From contig DHWG01000118.1 in NCBI GenBank assembly GCA_002413075.1, positions 36,140-43,829 on the forward strand: a stretch of DNA of 7,690 nucleotides, written 5' to 3'. The notes under the pieces are model-generated. The model did no database searches. It had not been told where the DNA came from and saw nothing but the letters and a program-made list of their open reading frames with translations. The translations under genes were made by a program, and so were the position numbers. Below are positions 1 to 6,297 of this stretch, in pieces. This stretch comes from Desulfosporosinus sp. UBA5188. Its GTDB lineage: Bacteria > Bacillota > Desulfitobacteriia > Desulfitobacteriales > Desulfitobacteriaceae. Position 1 is the stretch's first letter. Every line of letters begins with the position of its first letter.

Positions 1-29
1 ATATTCTCTGTATGGTAAAAAAATCCTGC
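1..29 (-). promoter_or_regulatory. Sigma-H promoter firing leftwards out of the window (predicted spoVG promoter)
   Basis: On the minus strand a -35 element GCAGGATTT (21-29) is followed by an 11-base spacer and a -10 element AGAGAATAT (1-9). Both match every fixed position of the sigma-H consensus as I recall it (RNAGGAWWW, then RNNGAATWW). The site lies just after purR, where spoVG is expected, and B. subtilis spoVG is the classic sigma-H gene. The spoVG reading frame itself is outside the window, so the target is inferred from gene order. Two further -35-like words (GCAGGAAAA at 71-79 and AAAGGAAAA at 55-63) lie upstream but have no -10 at the right distance. Confidence 0.75.
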
Positions 30-32
30 AAC

Positions 33-67
33 AAATAAAGGAAAATTTAATTAATTTTCCTTTATTT
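33..67. repeat. A+T-rich perfect inverted repeat between purR and the sigma-H promoter
   Basis: Arms 33-47 and 53-67 are perfectly complementary over 15 bp around a 5-base centre, with only two G:C pairs per arm. It starts 25 bases after the purR stop and ends just upstream of the sigma-H -35 box. It could be a weak terminator for the purR transcript, but the stem is A+T-rich and no proper T tract follows. Alternatively it could be an upstream regulatory element: the B. subtilis spoVG promoter has an A+T-rich upstream region bound by AbrB. The sequence does not decide between these. Confidence 0.6.
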
Positions 68-92
68 AAATTTTCCTGCAAAATAATGAGCT

Positions 93-911
93 TTAATAAC
101 TAACCACAGGAACGACTGAGGTCTTCCCTGTATAAAAATCCAGTTCTGTAAGTTGCAAAAGGGATAGATATCCTTCGACCAGCTTCGGTTCTTCTGTCAT
201 CTGGGCTTCCACCAACACGCCAATTCCCACAACATCTGCTTCGAATTCAGCCATCAAGTTCCTGATCCCTAGGGCTGTTCCGCCCGCCTTCATAAAGTCG
301 TCAATAACGAGCACCCGTCGCTTGGGTTCTAAGGCTCTTCGCGAGAGTGACATCGTTTGAATGCGCCTTGATGATCCAGAAACATAATTTATGCTGACTG
401 AAGAACCCTCTGTCACTTTATTTCCAGTGCGAATAACCACCATGGGCAAACCCAAGGCCTCAGCCGTTACAAGGGCCAGTGGAATTCCTTTGGTTTCTAT
501 GGTGACGACAACATCCGGCAATTTATCTCTGAAAGCGCAGGCAAAAATAAGACCTAGGGGACGTAAAACAGAGGGATCAAAGAGTAAATCAGTCATATAC
601 AAAAATCCGCCCGCGAGTATTCTATCTTTATCGCTCAGACGGTCAGAAAGTCTACTTAGGAATTGCTTTGCTTCCTCTGGTGAAATTTCAGGAATATAAC
701 GAACGCCTCCTGAAGCCCCAGAGATTGTTTCAATGTGACCCTGCCCTGAAAGCAGTAAGCTCCCCTTGACCGCCATTAAATCCTCGCTAATAGTGGACTT
801 AGCGGTCCCGAATCGTTCCGCAAATAGAGTTAACGGAGTCAGGACATTCGGTTGTAAGATCAACGCTTGGGTGATGGCCACCATCCGTTCTGCTCTTTTC
901 AGCTTCTCCAC
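93..911 (-). CDS. purR: PurR, purine biosynthesis regulator (PRPP-responsive)
   Basis: This 272-residue protein matches Gram-positive PurR (about 285 residues in B. subtilis). An N-terminal winged-helix domain (about residues 1-75) precedes a phosphoribosyltransferase-like domain carrying the PRPP-binding motif VLVIDDFMKAGGT (200-212). The PRT domain acts as a PRPP sensor rather than an enzyme. The family represses purine synthesis and salvage genes by binding PurBoxes, and PRPP relieves repression. The start is GTG at 911, preceded by AAGGTGG at a 10-base spacing; the N-terminus fits family starts (R-x-x-R-x-V near residues 6-11). Only 5 bases separate it from the gntR stop and its ribosome binding site lies in the gntR 3' end, so it is cotranscribed with ispE and gntR. 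I see no PurBox pair in the window, and yabJ, its usual Bacillus neighbour, does not follow. Confidence 0.95.
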   Translation of the reverse strand: MEKLKRAERMVAITQALILQPNVLTPLTLFAERFGTAKSTISEDLMAVKGSLLLSGQGHIETISGASGGVRYIPEISPEEAKQFLSRLSDRLSDKDRILAGGFLYMTDLLFDPSVLRPLGLIFACAFRDKLPDVVVTIETKGIPLALVTAEALGLPMVVIRTGNKVTEGSSVSINYVSGSSRRIQTMSLSRRALEPKRRVLVIDDFMKAGGTALGIRNLMAEFEADVVGIGVLVEAQMTEEPKLVEGYLSLLQLTELDFYTGKTSVVPVVSY

Positions 912-916
912 GCTTA

Positions 917-1609
917 TTAATCCACCTTATCCGGATCATTCTTTAAACTCAAAGTTCCGAACATGACATTCTCCGCCGTCACGATATGAGCGATCGCCAA
1001 GGATTGTGCTTCCTCGCTATCATGATTTCTCAAGGCTTCAACAATCATCCGGTGTTCATCAATAGCCACTTTCATCCTCCCCGGAACGCCCAGTGACGTC
1101 GTTCGGAAACGTTGAATCTGTTCACGTAAATTAGCCAAAATTTGAATCAAGCGTTCATTGCGGCTCGCTTTATAGACTAAGGCATGGAAGTCCGTATCAG
1201 ACTTCACAACTTGTTCGATGTCCACTTCGCCCTCACTCGCTTTATAAAATAACGCCCGTTCCATTTGTTCCAATTCGTCCTCCGTAATTCGTTCAGCAGC
1301 AAGACCTGCCGCCAAACCCTCTAACGCAGATCGGATCTCAAAAACATCGGCCACATCTTTCAACGAAACGCCAGCAACATACGCGCCCTTGCGCGGAATC
1401 ATGACAACAAAATTCTCAAGTTCTAGTTTCCGAATGGCTTCACGTACCGGAGTTCGACTAACCCCCATTTCTTCAGCCAATTGAATTTCCATGAGGCGTT
1501 CCCCGGGCTCAAGAACTCCACTCATAATCGCCTCACGCATAGAGTCAAAAACAATCTCCCGTAATGGTTTGTACCCATCAAGGATCACCGGTAGTAAACG
1601 TTTCTCCAC
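917..1609 (-). CDS. GntR-family transcriptional regulator, FadR subfamily with FCD domain
   Basis: With the start at 1609 this is 230 residues, typical for the FCD subfamily. Residues about 13-80 form the GntR winged helix, with the hallmark segment ending in SRTPVREAIRKLE. The rest is an all-helical FCD ligand-binding domain. The metal-site residues seem intact: D138-x3-H142 (in DTDFH), H186 (in DEHRMI) and H208 (in AIAHI). This suggests a bound metal helping to hold a small carboxylate-type effector. The frame is open back to a TTG at 1627, but AAGGAGG (1618-1624) lies 8 bases before the GTG at 1609, so that start is preferred. It sits 14 bases after ispE and 5 bases before purR in one operon. 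Its ligand and targets cannot be told from sequence. B. subtilis has no regulator at this place. Confidence 0.9.
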   Translation of the reverse strand: MEKRLLPVILDGYKPLREIVFDSMREAIMSGVLEPGERLMEIQLAEEMGVSRTPVREAIRKLELENFVVMIPRKGAYVAGVSLKDVADVFEIRSALEGLAAGLAAERITEDELEQMERALFYKASEGEVDIEQVVKSDTDFHALVYKASRNERLIQILANLREQIQRFRTTSLGVPGRMKVAIDEHRMIVEALRNHDSEEAQSLAIAHIVTAENVMFGTLSLKNDPDKVD

Positions 1610-1617
1610 AAATGTCT

Positions 1618-1624
1618 CCTCCTT
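1618..1624 (-). promoter_or_regulatory. Ribosome binding site that sets the gntR start
   Basis: AAGGAGG on the minus strand lies 8 bases before GTG 1609. Its first base falls in the ispE stop codon (TGA, 1624-1626), which suggests translational coupling of the two genes. The longer TTG start at 1627 would place this site inside the coding region and has no ribosome binding site of its own. Confidence 0.8.
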
Positions 1625-2487
1625 CAACCTATTGCGTTGACGGTTGTTGTAACCCCAACGTTTTTAAAGCCTTTTTTTCTCAACTGTCCTGTGACTTCCA
1701 GGGCATGCTGCTTTCCTTGTGCAATCCCGAAGACACAAGAACCGCTTCCTGACATTAAGGCTCCGTAACACTCAGCCTCTAATAAATATTGTTTAAGCTC
1801 CAAAATCTCCGGTACCATTTGGATCGAGGCAAGCTCTAAATCATTATAAAGTAAGCCAGCAATCTGCTGCACCGAATTCTGCACTAAAGCCTTTTCCCAA
1901 TCATTTTTCGATAAACACCCACCCTGACCCACGGAATCAAATCTAAGGTAGGCTTCTCTTGTGTTCACTCCAGCAAACGGCTTGATTAAGACAAGATCCA
2001 GCGTTGGCGCTGTGGGCAATGCTTCCAGTCGTTCTCCGCGTCCAGTTGCCCACATTGTCCCACCACTTAGGCAAAAAGCGACATCGGTTCCACACCTTCT
2101 CGCCAGGGTTAGGAGGGCTTCCTTATTTAAAGGTTCTCCATAAAGTTGATTCAATAATCTAAGCGTTGCGGCGGCATCTGTGCTCCCTCCGGCTAGCCCA
2201 GCTTGTACGGGAATATGCTTTACAATCTCGATTTCTAGTCCTTCGGATTTGCCAAGTTGCTCGAGAAACAACACGGCAGCCTTATACGCTATATTTCCCT
2301 GACCACTTAATGCTCCACATCGGCAGACAACCTTATCTCCACAACGCCGTACCGTGACGATGTCGTGTAAAGCGATCGACTGCATGACACTTTGAAGTTC
2401 ATGAAAGCCATCCTTTCGAATTGCATGGATTGCTAAGGCCAGATTAATTTTCGCGTAGGCGAACGTTGTTAGACAAGATTCTTCCAT
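1624..2487 (-). CDS. ispE: IspE, 4-diphosphocytidyl-2-C-methyl-D-erythritol kinase
   Basis: This GHMP kinase phosphorylates 4-diphosphocytidyl-2-C-methylerythritol with ATP in the MEP route to isoprenoid precursors. Numbering from the ATG at 2487 (287 residues), the protein shows the N-terminal AYAKINLAL segment with catalytic Lys13. It then has the glycine-rich ATP loop PVQAGLAGGSTDAA (93-106), catalytic Asp135 in CGTDVAF, and the C-terminal GHMP motif GALMSGSGSCVFG (about 242-254). The frame also has an ATG two codons earlier (2493), but AAGG of GGAAAGGG lies 9 bases from the 2487 ATG and only 3 from the 2493 one, so 2487 is favoured. It is the first gene of the ispE-gntR-purR unit. ispE next to purR is the conserved Firmicute arrangement. 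Confidence 0.95.
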   Translation of the reverse strand: MEESCLTTFAYAKINLALAIHAIRKDGFHELQSVMQSIALHDIVTVRRCGDKVVCRCGALSGQGNIAYKAAVLFLEQLGKSEGLEIEIVKHIPVQAGLAGGSTDAAATLRLLNQLYGEPLNKEALLTLARRCGTDVAFCLSGGTMWATGRGERLEALPTAPTLDLVLIKPFAGVNTREAYLRFDSVGQGGCLSKNDWEKALVQNSVQQIAGLLYNDLELASIQMVPEILELKQYLLEAECYGALMSGSGSCVFGIAQGKQHALEVTGQLRKKGFKNVGVTTTVNAIG

Positions 2488-2489
2488 TT

Positions 2490-2561
2490 TCATTGCCCTT
2501 TCCGAACATTACGCATGCATTTCCTTTTATTATACATATTTTTTAGTGGGAGTTCCAGCAT
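2490..2561 (-). other. Possible 23-codon leader reading frame upstream of ispE
   Basis: A short frame starts at ATG 2561 and stops at TGA 2490-2492, overlapping the first ispE ATG as ATGA. It would encode a basic 23-residue peptide (start MLELPLKN, end RKGQ). AAGGAG precedes it, but only 2 bases from the ATG, which is poor. A good -10 box lies inside it, so a transcript from that promoter would lack its start. I recognise no family. It is listed only because the overlap would allow translational coupling to ispE. Confidence 0.2.
2529..2557 (-). promoter_or_regulatory. Candidate vegetative promoter for ispE-gntR-purR
   Basis: The minus strand has a perfect TATAAT (2529-2534). At a 17-base spacing the -35 position reads TGGAAC (2552-2557), only 3 of 6 matches to TTGACA. 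It lies about 42 bases before the preferred ispE start and downstream of the cphA hairpin. It would let ispE, gntR and purR be expressed independently of the cyanophycin genes, as expected for an essential isoprenoid gene. Confidence 0.5.
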
Positions 2562-2582
2562 TTCTCCTTAATAATTCACTGA

Positions 2583-2619
2583 ATTTAAAGGGACGAGGAT
2601 AATCCTCACCCCTTTAAAT
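2583..2619 (-). terminator. Terminator-like hairpin after cphA
   Basis: Arms 2583-2592/2610-2619 (10 bp) and 2595-2599/2603-2607 (5 bp) enclose a 3-base loop. The two intervening positions are A/C mismatches on the plus strand but G-U pairs in minus-strand RNA, giving a continuous 17-bp stem only in the cphA transcript. It begins 4 bases after the cphA stop. No good T tract follows, so it may be a weak terminator, a partial read-through point or an RNA-stabilising 3' end. Confidence 0.6.
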
Positions 2620-2623
2620 ATTG

Positions 2624-5281
2624 TTAAAACGCTCCACCAGCGACCCAATCGATCTGCGCAGAATCATAGGTTAGAGCCTTTTGCAATTCCAAACGCAAAT
2701 GTATTTCTTCTTCGATCGGCTCAATATGCTCATAGAAAATTACGAAAGTGTCCCCAGAAACGCAACTGTCCAACCCTCTCCTAAAGGCTTCCACTTCAGG
2801 CAGAATAATCTGTAGGTTATTTGACTTCATACCGCAACGCAGGGCTTCGTCATAGAGAAGTTTGGCAATTTCTCCTGGTTTACGTCCGCGTAAATCAGCG
2901 TCTTCTCTAATAATTAAGCGTTTAAAGCCTTGTGCAGCAATCCTCCCCACTTCACGCACTGTCTCATCGGTCCGATCACCAGGTACCGTAATACAGCCCA
3001 CTAGGGAACCACCTTTAAACTGTTTAAGGGTTTTGGCAACCTCTTCAATCCCTGCCGAATTATGGCCATAGTCCACAAAGACACGCACTCCATTGAGTTC
3101 ATAAAGATTTAAGCGACCGCGGTTGTGCTCCGCATCCGAAGTGAAGTCTTGCAGAGAACTTTTGATTGCTCCAGCGGTTAGGCCCAAGGCCCAACCTGCT
3201 GCGACCGCTGCCAAAACATTATGAATGTTATGCTTGGCTTTTCCACCCCAAGTCGCGGGGATCTGTTTCACTGAACAGATCCGACAACTTTTTGAACCCT
3301 GACAGAGCAAAATTGTACCACGCCGCACAAAGACAGCTGTTCCACCGACCCCCAGATGTTTACGTACACGAATATTATCTTTTTCAGTACTGAAATAGAT
3401 CACTCGCCCCTTGGTTCGCTTTGCCATTTGTACGACCAGCGGATCATCTGCATTCAAAACGACGTAACTATGCGGCTTAACAACCTCCGCGACCAAACTC
3501 TTCAAGTGAGCAATATCTTCGAGCGTCTCAATACCATATTGACCGAGATGGTCATTAGAAACATTGGTAATGACCGCTACATCGGCATAATCATACCCTA
3601 AACCAGCTCTCAGAATGCCTCCCCGGGCTGTTTCTAACACGGCCACCTGTACATCAGGATGTCTTAAAACAATTCGAGCACTCTCCGGTCCCGTCATATC
3701 CCCTTTTACGCATAATTTTTGGTGAATATAAATTCCATCCGACGAAGACATACCCACCGAAAGCTGTTGATCTGTCATGATTTTACTAATCATACGAGTC
3801 GTCGTTGTTTTCCCATTGGTACCAGTAATCGCTACGATAGGAATTCTTCCATTTCCTGAAGGAAACACTTGCTCCACAATTGCTTTGCCCACAGCCCTGG
3901 CTTTACCCACGCTGGGAAAATGGTGCATTCGAATGCCCGGTGCAGCGTTAACTTCTATAATATGTCCATTCTTTTGACGATAGGATTGTTCAATATTTTC
4001 TATTACAAAATCAATGCCTGCGACATCCAATCCGATGAGCTTCGAGGCATAAACGACCAAATCAACGTTATCTGGATGCACCTTATCTGTTACATCCTCA
4101 GCGGTCCCTCCAGTACTCAGATTAGCACTATCGCGCAGATACACTATCGCTCCTTTTTCAGGGATGGAGGCTAGTGTTAAGCCCCTTTGAGTAAGGGTTA
4201 ACAGTACCACGGGGTCAATTCTTAATTTAGTTAACGGCAACTCATGATCCTCTCCACGCATCGGATCCTCATTGGTTTGAGTCACTAGTTCCGAAATCGT
4301 TAATAAACCATCACCAATCACATGCGCCGGGATCCGTTTTGCAGCGGCAATCAAACGATCTCCAACCACCACCAGACGATAATGCTGACCCTCAATATAT
4401 TCTTCAACAATGACCCAATCACCATAAGTTTGAGCAACCTTAAACGCTGCTCTAGCTCCTGCTTCGCTCCTTATCTTTAGGGTCACTCCTTTTCCCTGGT
4501 TTCCATGCAATGGCTTCATCACAACATCCATCGCCATCGCACGAACAGCCTCAACAGCTTCTTCTTCCGTCCTAACAATCTGTCCACGTGGTACGGGAAC
4601 TCCACCATCACTTAGAATCTTCTTGGTCATTTCCTTATCACAAGAAATGTCAACTGCTATACTTGAAGTTTTATCCGTAATCGTTGCCTGAATACGCTTT
4701 TGGTAACGCCCATACCCCAATTGCAGTAGGCTGCTCTCATTAAGCCGATGTACAGGAATTCCCCGTTGCTGGCAGGCTTCAACCATTACTTGAGTTGAAA
4801 CCCCCAATTTATAGTCAGCCATCACCTTGATAATACGGTTTACTGCGTGGGAGACATCAAAGGATTCATGATTTAATAATGCTTTTACCAGGGAAAATCC
4901 TTGTCTAAAGCCCTCAATGGCTCCCTCTTTGGCTTCATAATTAAAGATAATCTCATAGCAACCTGGCTCTTCTAATATAGCCATAGTTTTACCATATTTA
5001 ATGACTTGCCCGGCTTGAGTCAAAAGGTCAATGGTCACATGTTCAATGACGTGGCCGATCAGGGTACCCTCTTGTAACCGTTCGAGAAATCCACCTAGTT
5101 TACCCCGTGAACAATAGTGGTCCCCCAAGGTCGGTAGATTCTCCACGAGGCGTTGCCGGAAATCTCCTAATTCATTGCTAAAACGTTCTGTCCATTCTTC
5201 GAGATCCACAATCGCCCGAATAATTGGCCGGTGACTGTAAACATTGGCCCCTTCGATCGCTCGGATTTCTCTAATCTCCAT
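2624..5281 (-). CDS. cphA: CphA, cyanophycin synthetase
   Basis: CphA polymerises cyanophycin (multi-L-arginyl-poly-L-aspartate), adding Asp to the backbone and then Arg to its side chain, each with ATP, in the cytoplasm. At 885 residues it has the full family length and order. Residues 1-160 are the N domain, with GHVIEHV (76-82). About 165-470 is the ATP-grasp domain, with KPLHGNQGKGVTL (256-268) and EVNAAPGIRMH (443-453). About 480-885 is the Mur-ligase-like domain, with P-loop GTNGKTTTT (487-495), ETARGGILR (550-558), SNDHLG (575-580) and VDYGHN (737-742). Both ATP sites look intact. The start is ATG 5281 after AAGGGGG at about 10 bases. It lies 94 bases downstream of cphB with no clear promoter between; that gap holds a small imperfect hairpin (about 5312-5335). 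A cyanobacteria-type enzyme of this kind is known from Desulfitobacterium hafniense. Confidence 0.96.
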   Translation of the reverse strand: MEIREIRAIEGANVYSHRPIIRAIVDLEEWTERFSNELGDFRQRLVENLPTLGDHYCSRGKLGGFLERLQEGTLIGHVIEHVTIDLLTQAGQVIKYGKTMAILEEPGCYEIIFNYEAKEGAIEGFRQGFSLVKALLNHESFDVSHAVNRIIKVMADYKLGVSTQVMVEACQQRGIPVHRLNESSLLQLGYGRYQKRIQATITDKTSSIAVDISCDKEMTKKILSDGGVPVPRGQIVRTEEEAVEAVRAMAMDVVMKPLHGNQGKGVTLKIRSEAGARAAFKVAQTYGDWVIVEEYIEGQHYRLVVVGDRLIAAAKRIPAHVIGDGLLTISELVTQTNEDPMRGEDHELPLTKLRIDPVVLLTLTQRGLTLASIPEKGAIVYLRDSANLSTGGTAEDVTDKVHPDNVDLVVYASKLIGLDVAGIDFVIENIEQSYRQKNGHIIEVNAAPGIRMHHFPSVGKARAVGKAIVEQVFPSGNGRIPIVAITGTNGKTTTTRMISKIMTDQQLSVGMSSSDGIYIHQKLCVKGDMTGPESARIVLRHPDVQVAVLETARGGILRAGLGYDYADVAVITNVSNDHLGQYGIETLEDIAHLKSLVAEVVKPHSYVVLNADDPLVVQMAKRTKGRVIYFSTEKDNIRVRKHLGVGGTAVFVRRGTILLCQGSKSCRICSVKQIPATWGGKAKHNIHNVLAAVAAGWALGLTAGAIKSSLQDFTSDAEHNRGRLNLYELNGVRVFVDYGHNSAGIEEVAKTLKQFKGGSLVGCITVPGDRTDETVREVGRIAAQGFKRLIIREDADLRGRKPGEIAKLLYDEALRCGMKSNNLQIILPEVEAFRRGLDSCVSGDTFVIFYEHIEPIEEEIHLRLELQKALTYDSAQIDWVAGGAF

Positions 5282-5375
5282 TGATTTGTTGTTCCCCCTT
5301 CAGTAACAATGGTAACTACCCAGCTAGTTTAACCTTTTTATCTTCTGGTATTCCCTATTCCTATCAATAGCTTGA

Positions 5376-6176
5376 CTAAAATAGAGATACCCGATGTTTT
5401 AGATCAAAACCATAGCCGTCAGATAAAACGTGCATGGAAATAGGACTTAATACCAAAGTTTCTCCTGGAGTCGTTTCGGAAACATTGGTAATAGTTGAGG
5501 GAGACGCATCAACTACGGTGACGGTATTACTTCCAACCACCGAAAATCGTGCATCAGACTGCACTAAAATTGCTGTATCCTCGTCGATCCCCACACCAAG
5601 CACATAGGGATTTTGAGAGATTGCCGATAAGAGTCGACCGATACGCCCTCGTTGAGCGAAATGTTGATCAATCACGACCCCTCGAAGTAACCCTAAGCCG
5701 GGTGCCATCGTTAAGGTGTTTTTCTTTGGCGTTCCCGCGTCTCCTCCGACAATCATTGTATCCGACATGACAGAGGCTCCTGCACTCGTTCCTGCAATAA
5801 TAACCCCCTTCTCATATAGCTGTTGAAGCATCCGTCCAAGTAACGTACCCCCAAGCAAACCGGTTATTCTCAGTTGGTCACCCCCCGTAAAAAAGACTCC
5901 GGTTGATTTTTCGAATTGCTTTTCTATCCCTTGTGTATTAGCCTGGGTGCGGTCTGAAACGTCAAGGACTTGTACTTCTTGAGCTCCTAGTTCTAAAAAT
6001 AAAGCTTTGTACTCAGTCCCTACCTCACGAGGCAATTCCGTCGCAGCTGTTAAGATCGTAATACGACTTTCCCTACCGCCTGATTCCTGAACAAAACGCT
6101 TAAGAATCTTGCACTCTCCCTTTTTATCTTCTGCTCCACCGATAATAAGCAGCTTTCCTTCCACATGTTCAGCCAA
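5376..6176 (-). CDS. cphB: CphB, cyanophycinase (peptidase family S51)
   Basis: CphB cuts cyanophycin exolytically to beta-Asp-Arg dipeptides. From the TTG at 6176 it has 266 residues, close to the Synechocystis enzyme (about 271). It begins near the typical GKLLIIGGAEDK (7-18). It carries FFTGGDQLR (95-103) and the nucleophile elbow GTSAGAS with Ser131. DQHFAQRGR (170-178) has the likely catalytic His172, and GIDEDTA (196-202) follows. A longer frame opens at GTG 6206 (276 residues), but that codon has no ribosome binding site, while TGGAGGG (6183-6189) lies 6 bases before TTG 6176. A weak -10 (CATAAT, 6221-6226) with a poor -35 is the only vegetative-type promoter seen. Pairing with cphA as a synthesis/breakdown cassette is common. 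No isoaspartyl dipeptidase gene is in the window to finish degradation. Confidence 0.94.
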   Translation of the reverse strand: MAEHVEGKLLIIGGAEDKKGECKILKRFVQESGGRESRITILTAATELPREVGTEYKALFLELGAQEVQVLDVSDRTQANTQGIEKQFEKSTGVFFTGGDQLRITGLLGGTLLGRMLQQLYEKGVIIAGTSAGASVMSDTMIVGGDAGTPKKNTLTMAPGLGLLRGVVIDQHFAQRGRIGRLLSAISQNPYVLGVGIDEDTAILVQSDARFSVVGSNTVTVVDASPSTITNVSETTPGETLVLSPISMHVLSDGYGFDLKHRVSLF

Positions 6177-6182
6177 GCTGAT

Positions 6183-6189
6183 CCCTCCA
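6183..6189 (-). promoter_or_regulatory. Ribosome binding site that sets the cphB start
   Basis: TGGAGGG on the minus strand is followed by 6 bases and a TTG codon at 6176. The sequence before the upstream GTG at 6206 (TAACCCCACTTTAG) has no purine-rich site, so the inner start is better supported. Confidence 0.7.
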
Positions 6190-6230
6190 GTCGGTTTATT
6201 CTCCACCTAAAGTGGGGTTAATTATGCAAA

Positions 6231-6258
6231 GAACATTCAGAAATCACTAACATACCAT
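6231..6258 (+). promoter_or_regulatory. Candidate sigma-E type promoter for the L,D-transpeptidase gene
   Basis: GAACATT (6231-6237) and CATACCAT (6251-6258) are separated by 13 bases. Compared with the B. subtilis sigma-E consensus as I recall it (KMATATT, then CATACAHT), they differ at one position each. A transcript from here would have about a 30-base leader containing the gene's ribosome binding site. No good vegetative promoter is visible in this 91-base gap between divergent genes. It is a motif match only. Confidence 0.4.
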
Positions 6259-6280
6259 GAGATATAGACTAATTATTAAT

Positions 6281-6288
6281 AAAGGAGG
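6281..6288 (+). promoter_or_regulatory. Ribosome binding site for the GTG-started L,D-transpeptidase gene
   Basis: AAAGGAGG lies 9 bases before the GTG at 6298. It supports that non-ATG start and shows that the short reading frame is translated without any upstream domain. Confidence 0.85.
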
Positions 6289-6297
6289 CCTAGCTCA

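Noticed and set aside
93..911. PurR as a metabolic phosphoribosyltransferase such as Xpt or Apt
   Set aside because: The N-terminal winged helix and the gene order next to ispE and spoVG mark it as the regulator; plain PRTases lack the first 75 residues.
2624..5281. CphA as a MurE/MurC or folylpolyglutamate ligase
   Set aside because: The Mur-ligase part follows an ATP-grasp domain and a CphA-type N domain at the 885-residue family length, and cphB is adjacent.
5282..5375. Separate sigma-H promoter for cphA (ATAGGAATA on the minus strand after the cphB stop)
   Set aside because: The -35-like word has no GAAT-containing -10 at 11-12 bases; cphA more likely shares the cphB transcript.
6207..6297. 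Riboswitch or T-box in the cphB/transpeptidase gap
   Set aside because: The gap is only 91 bases, A+T-rich, with no long stem or anti-terminator on either strand.
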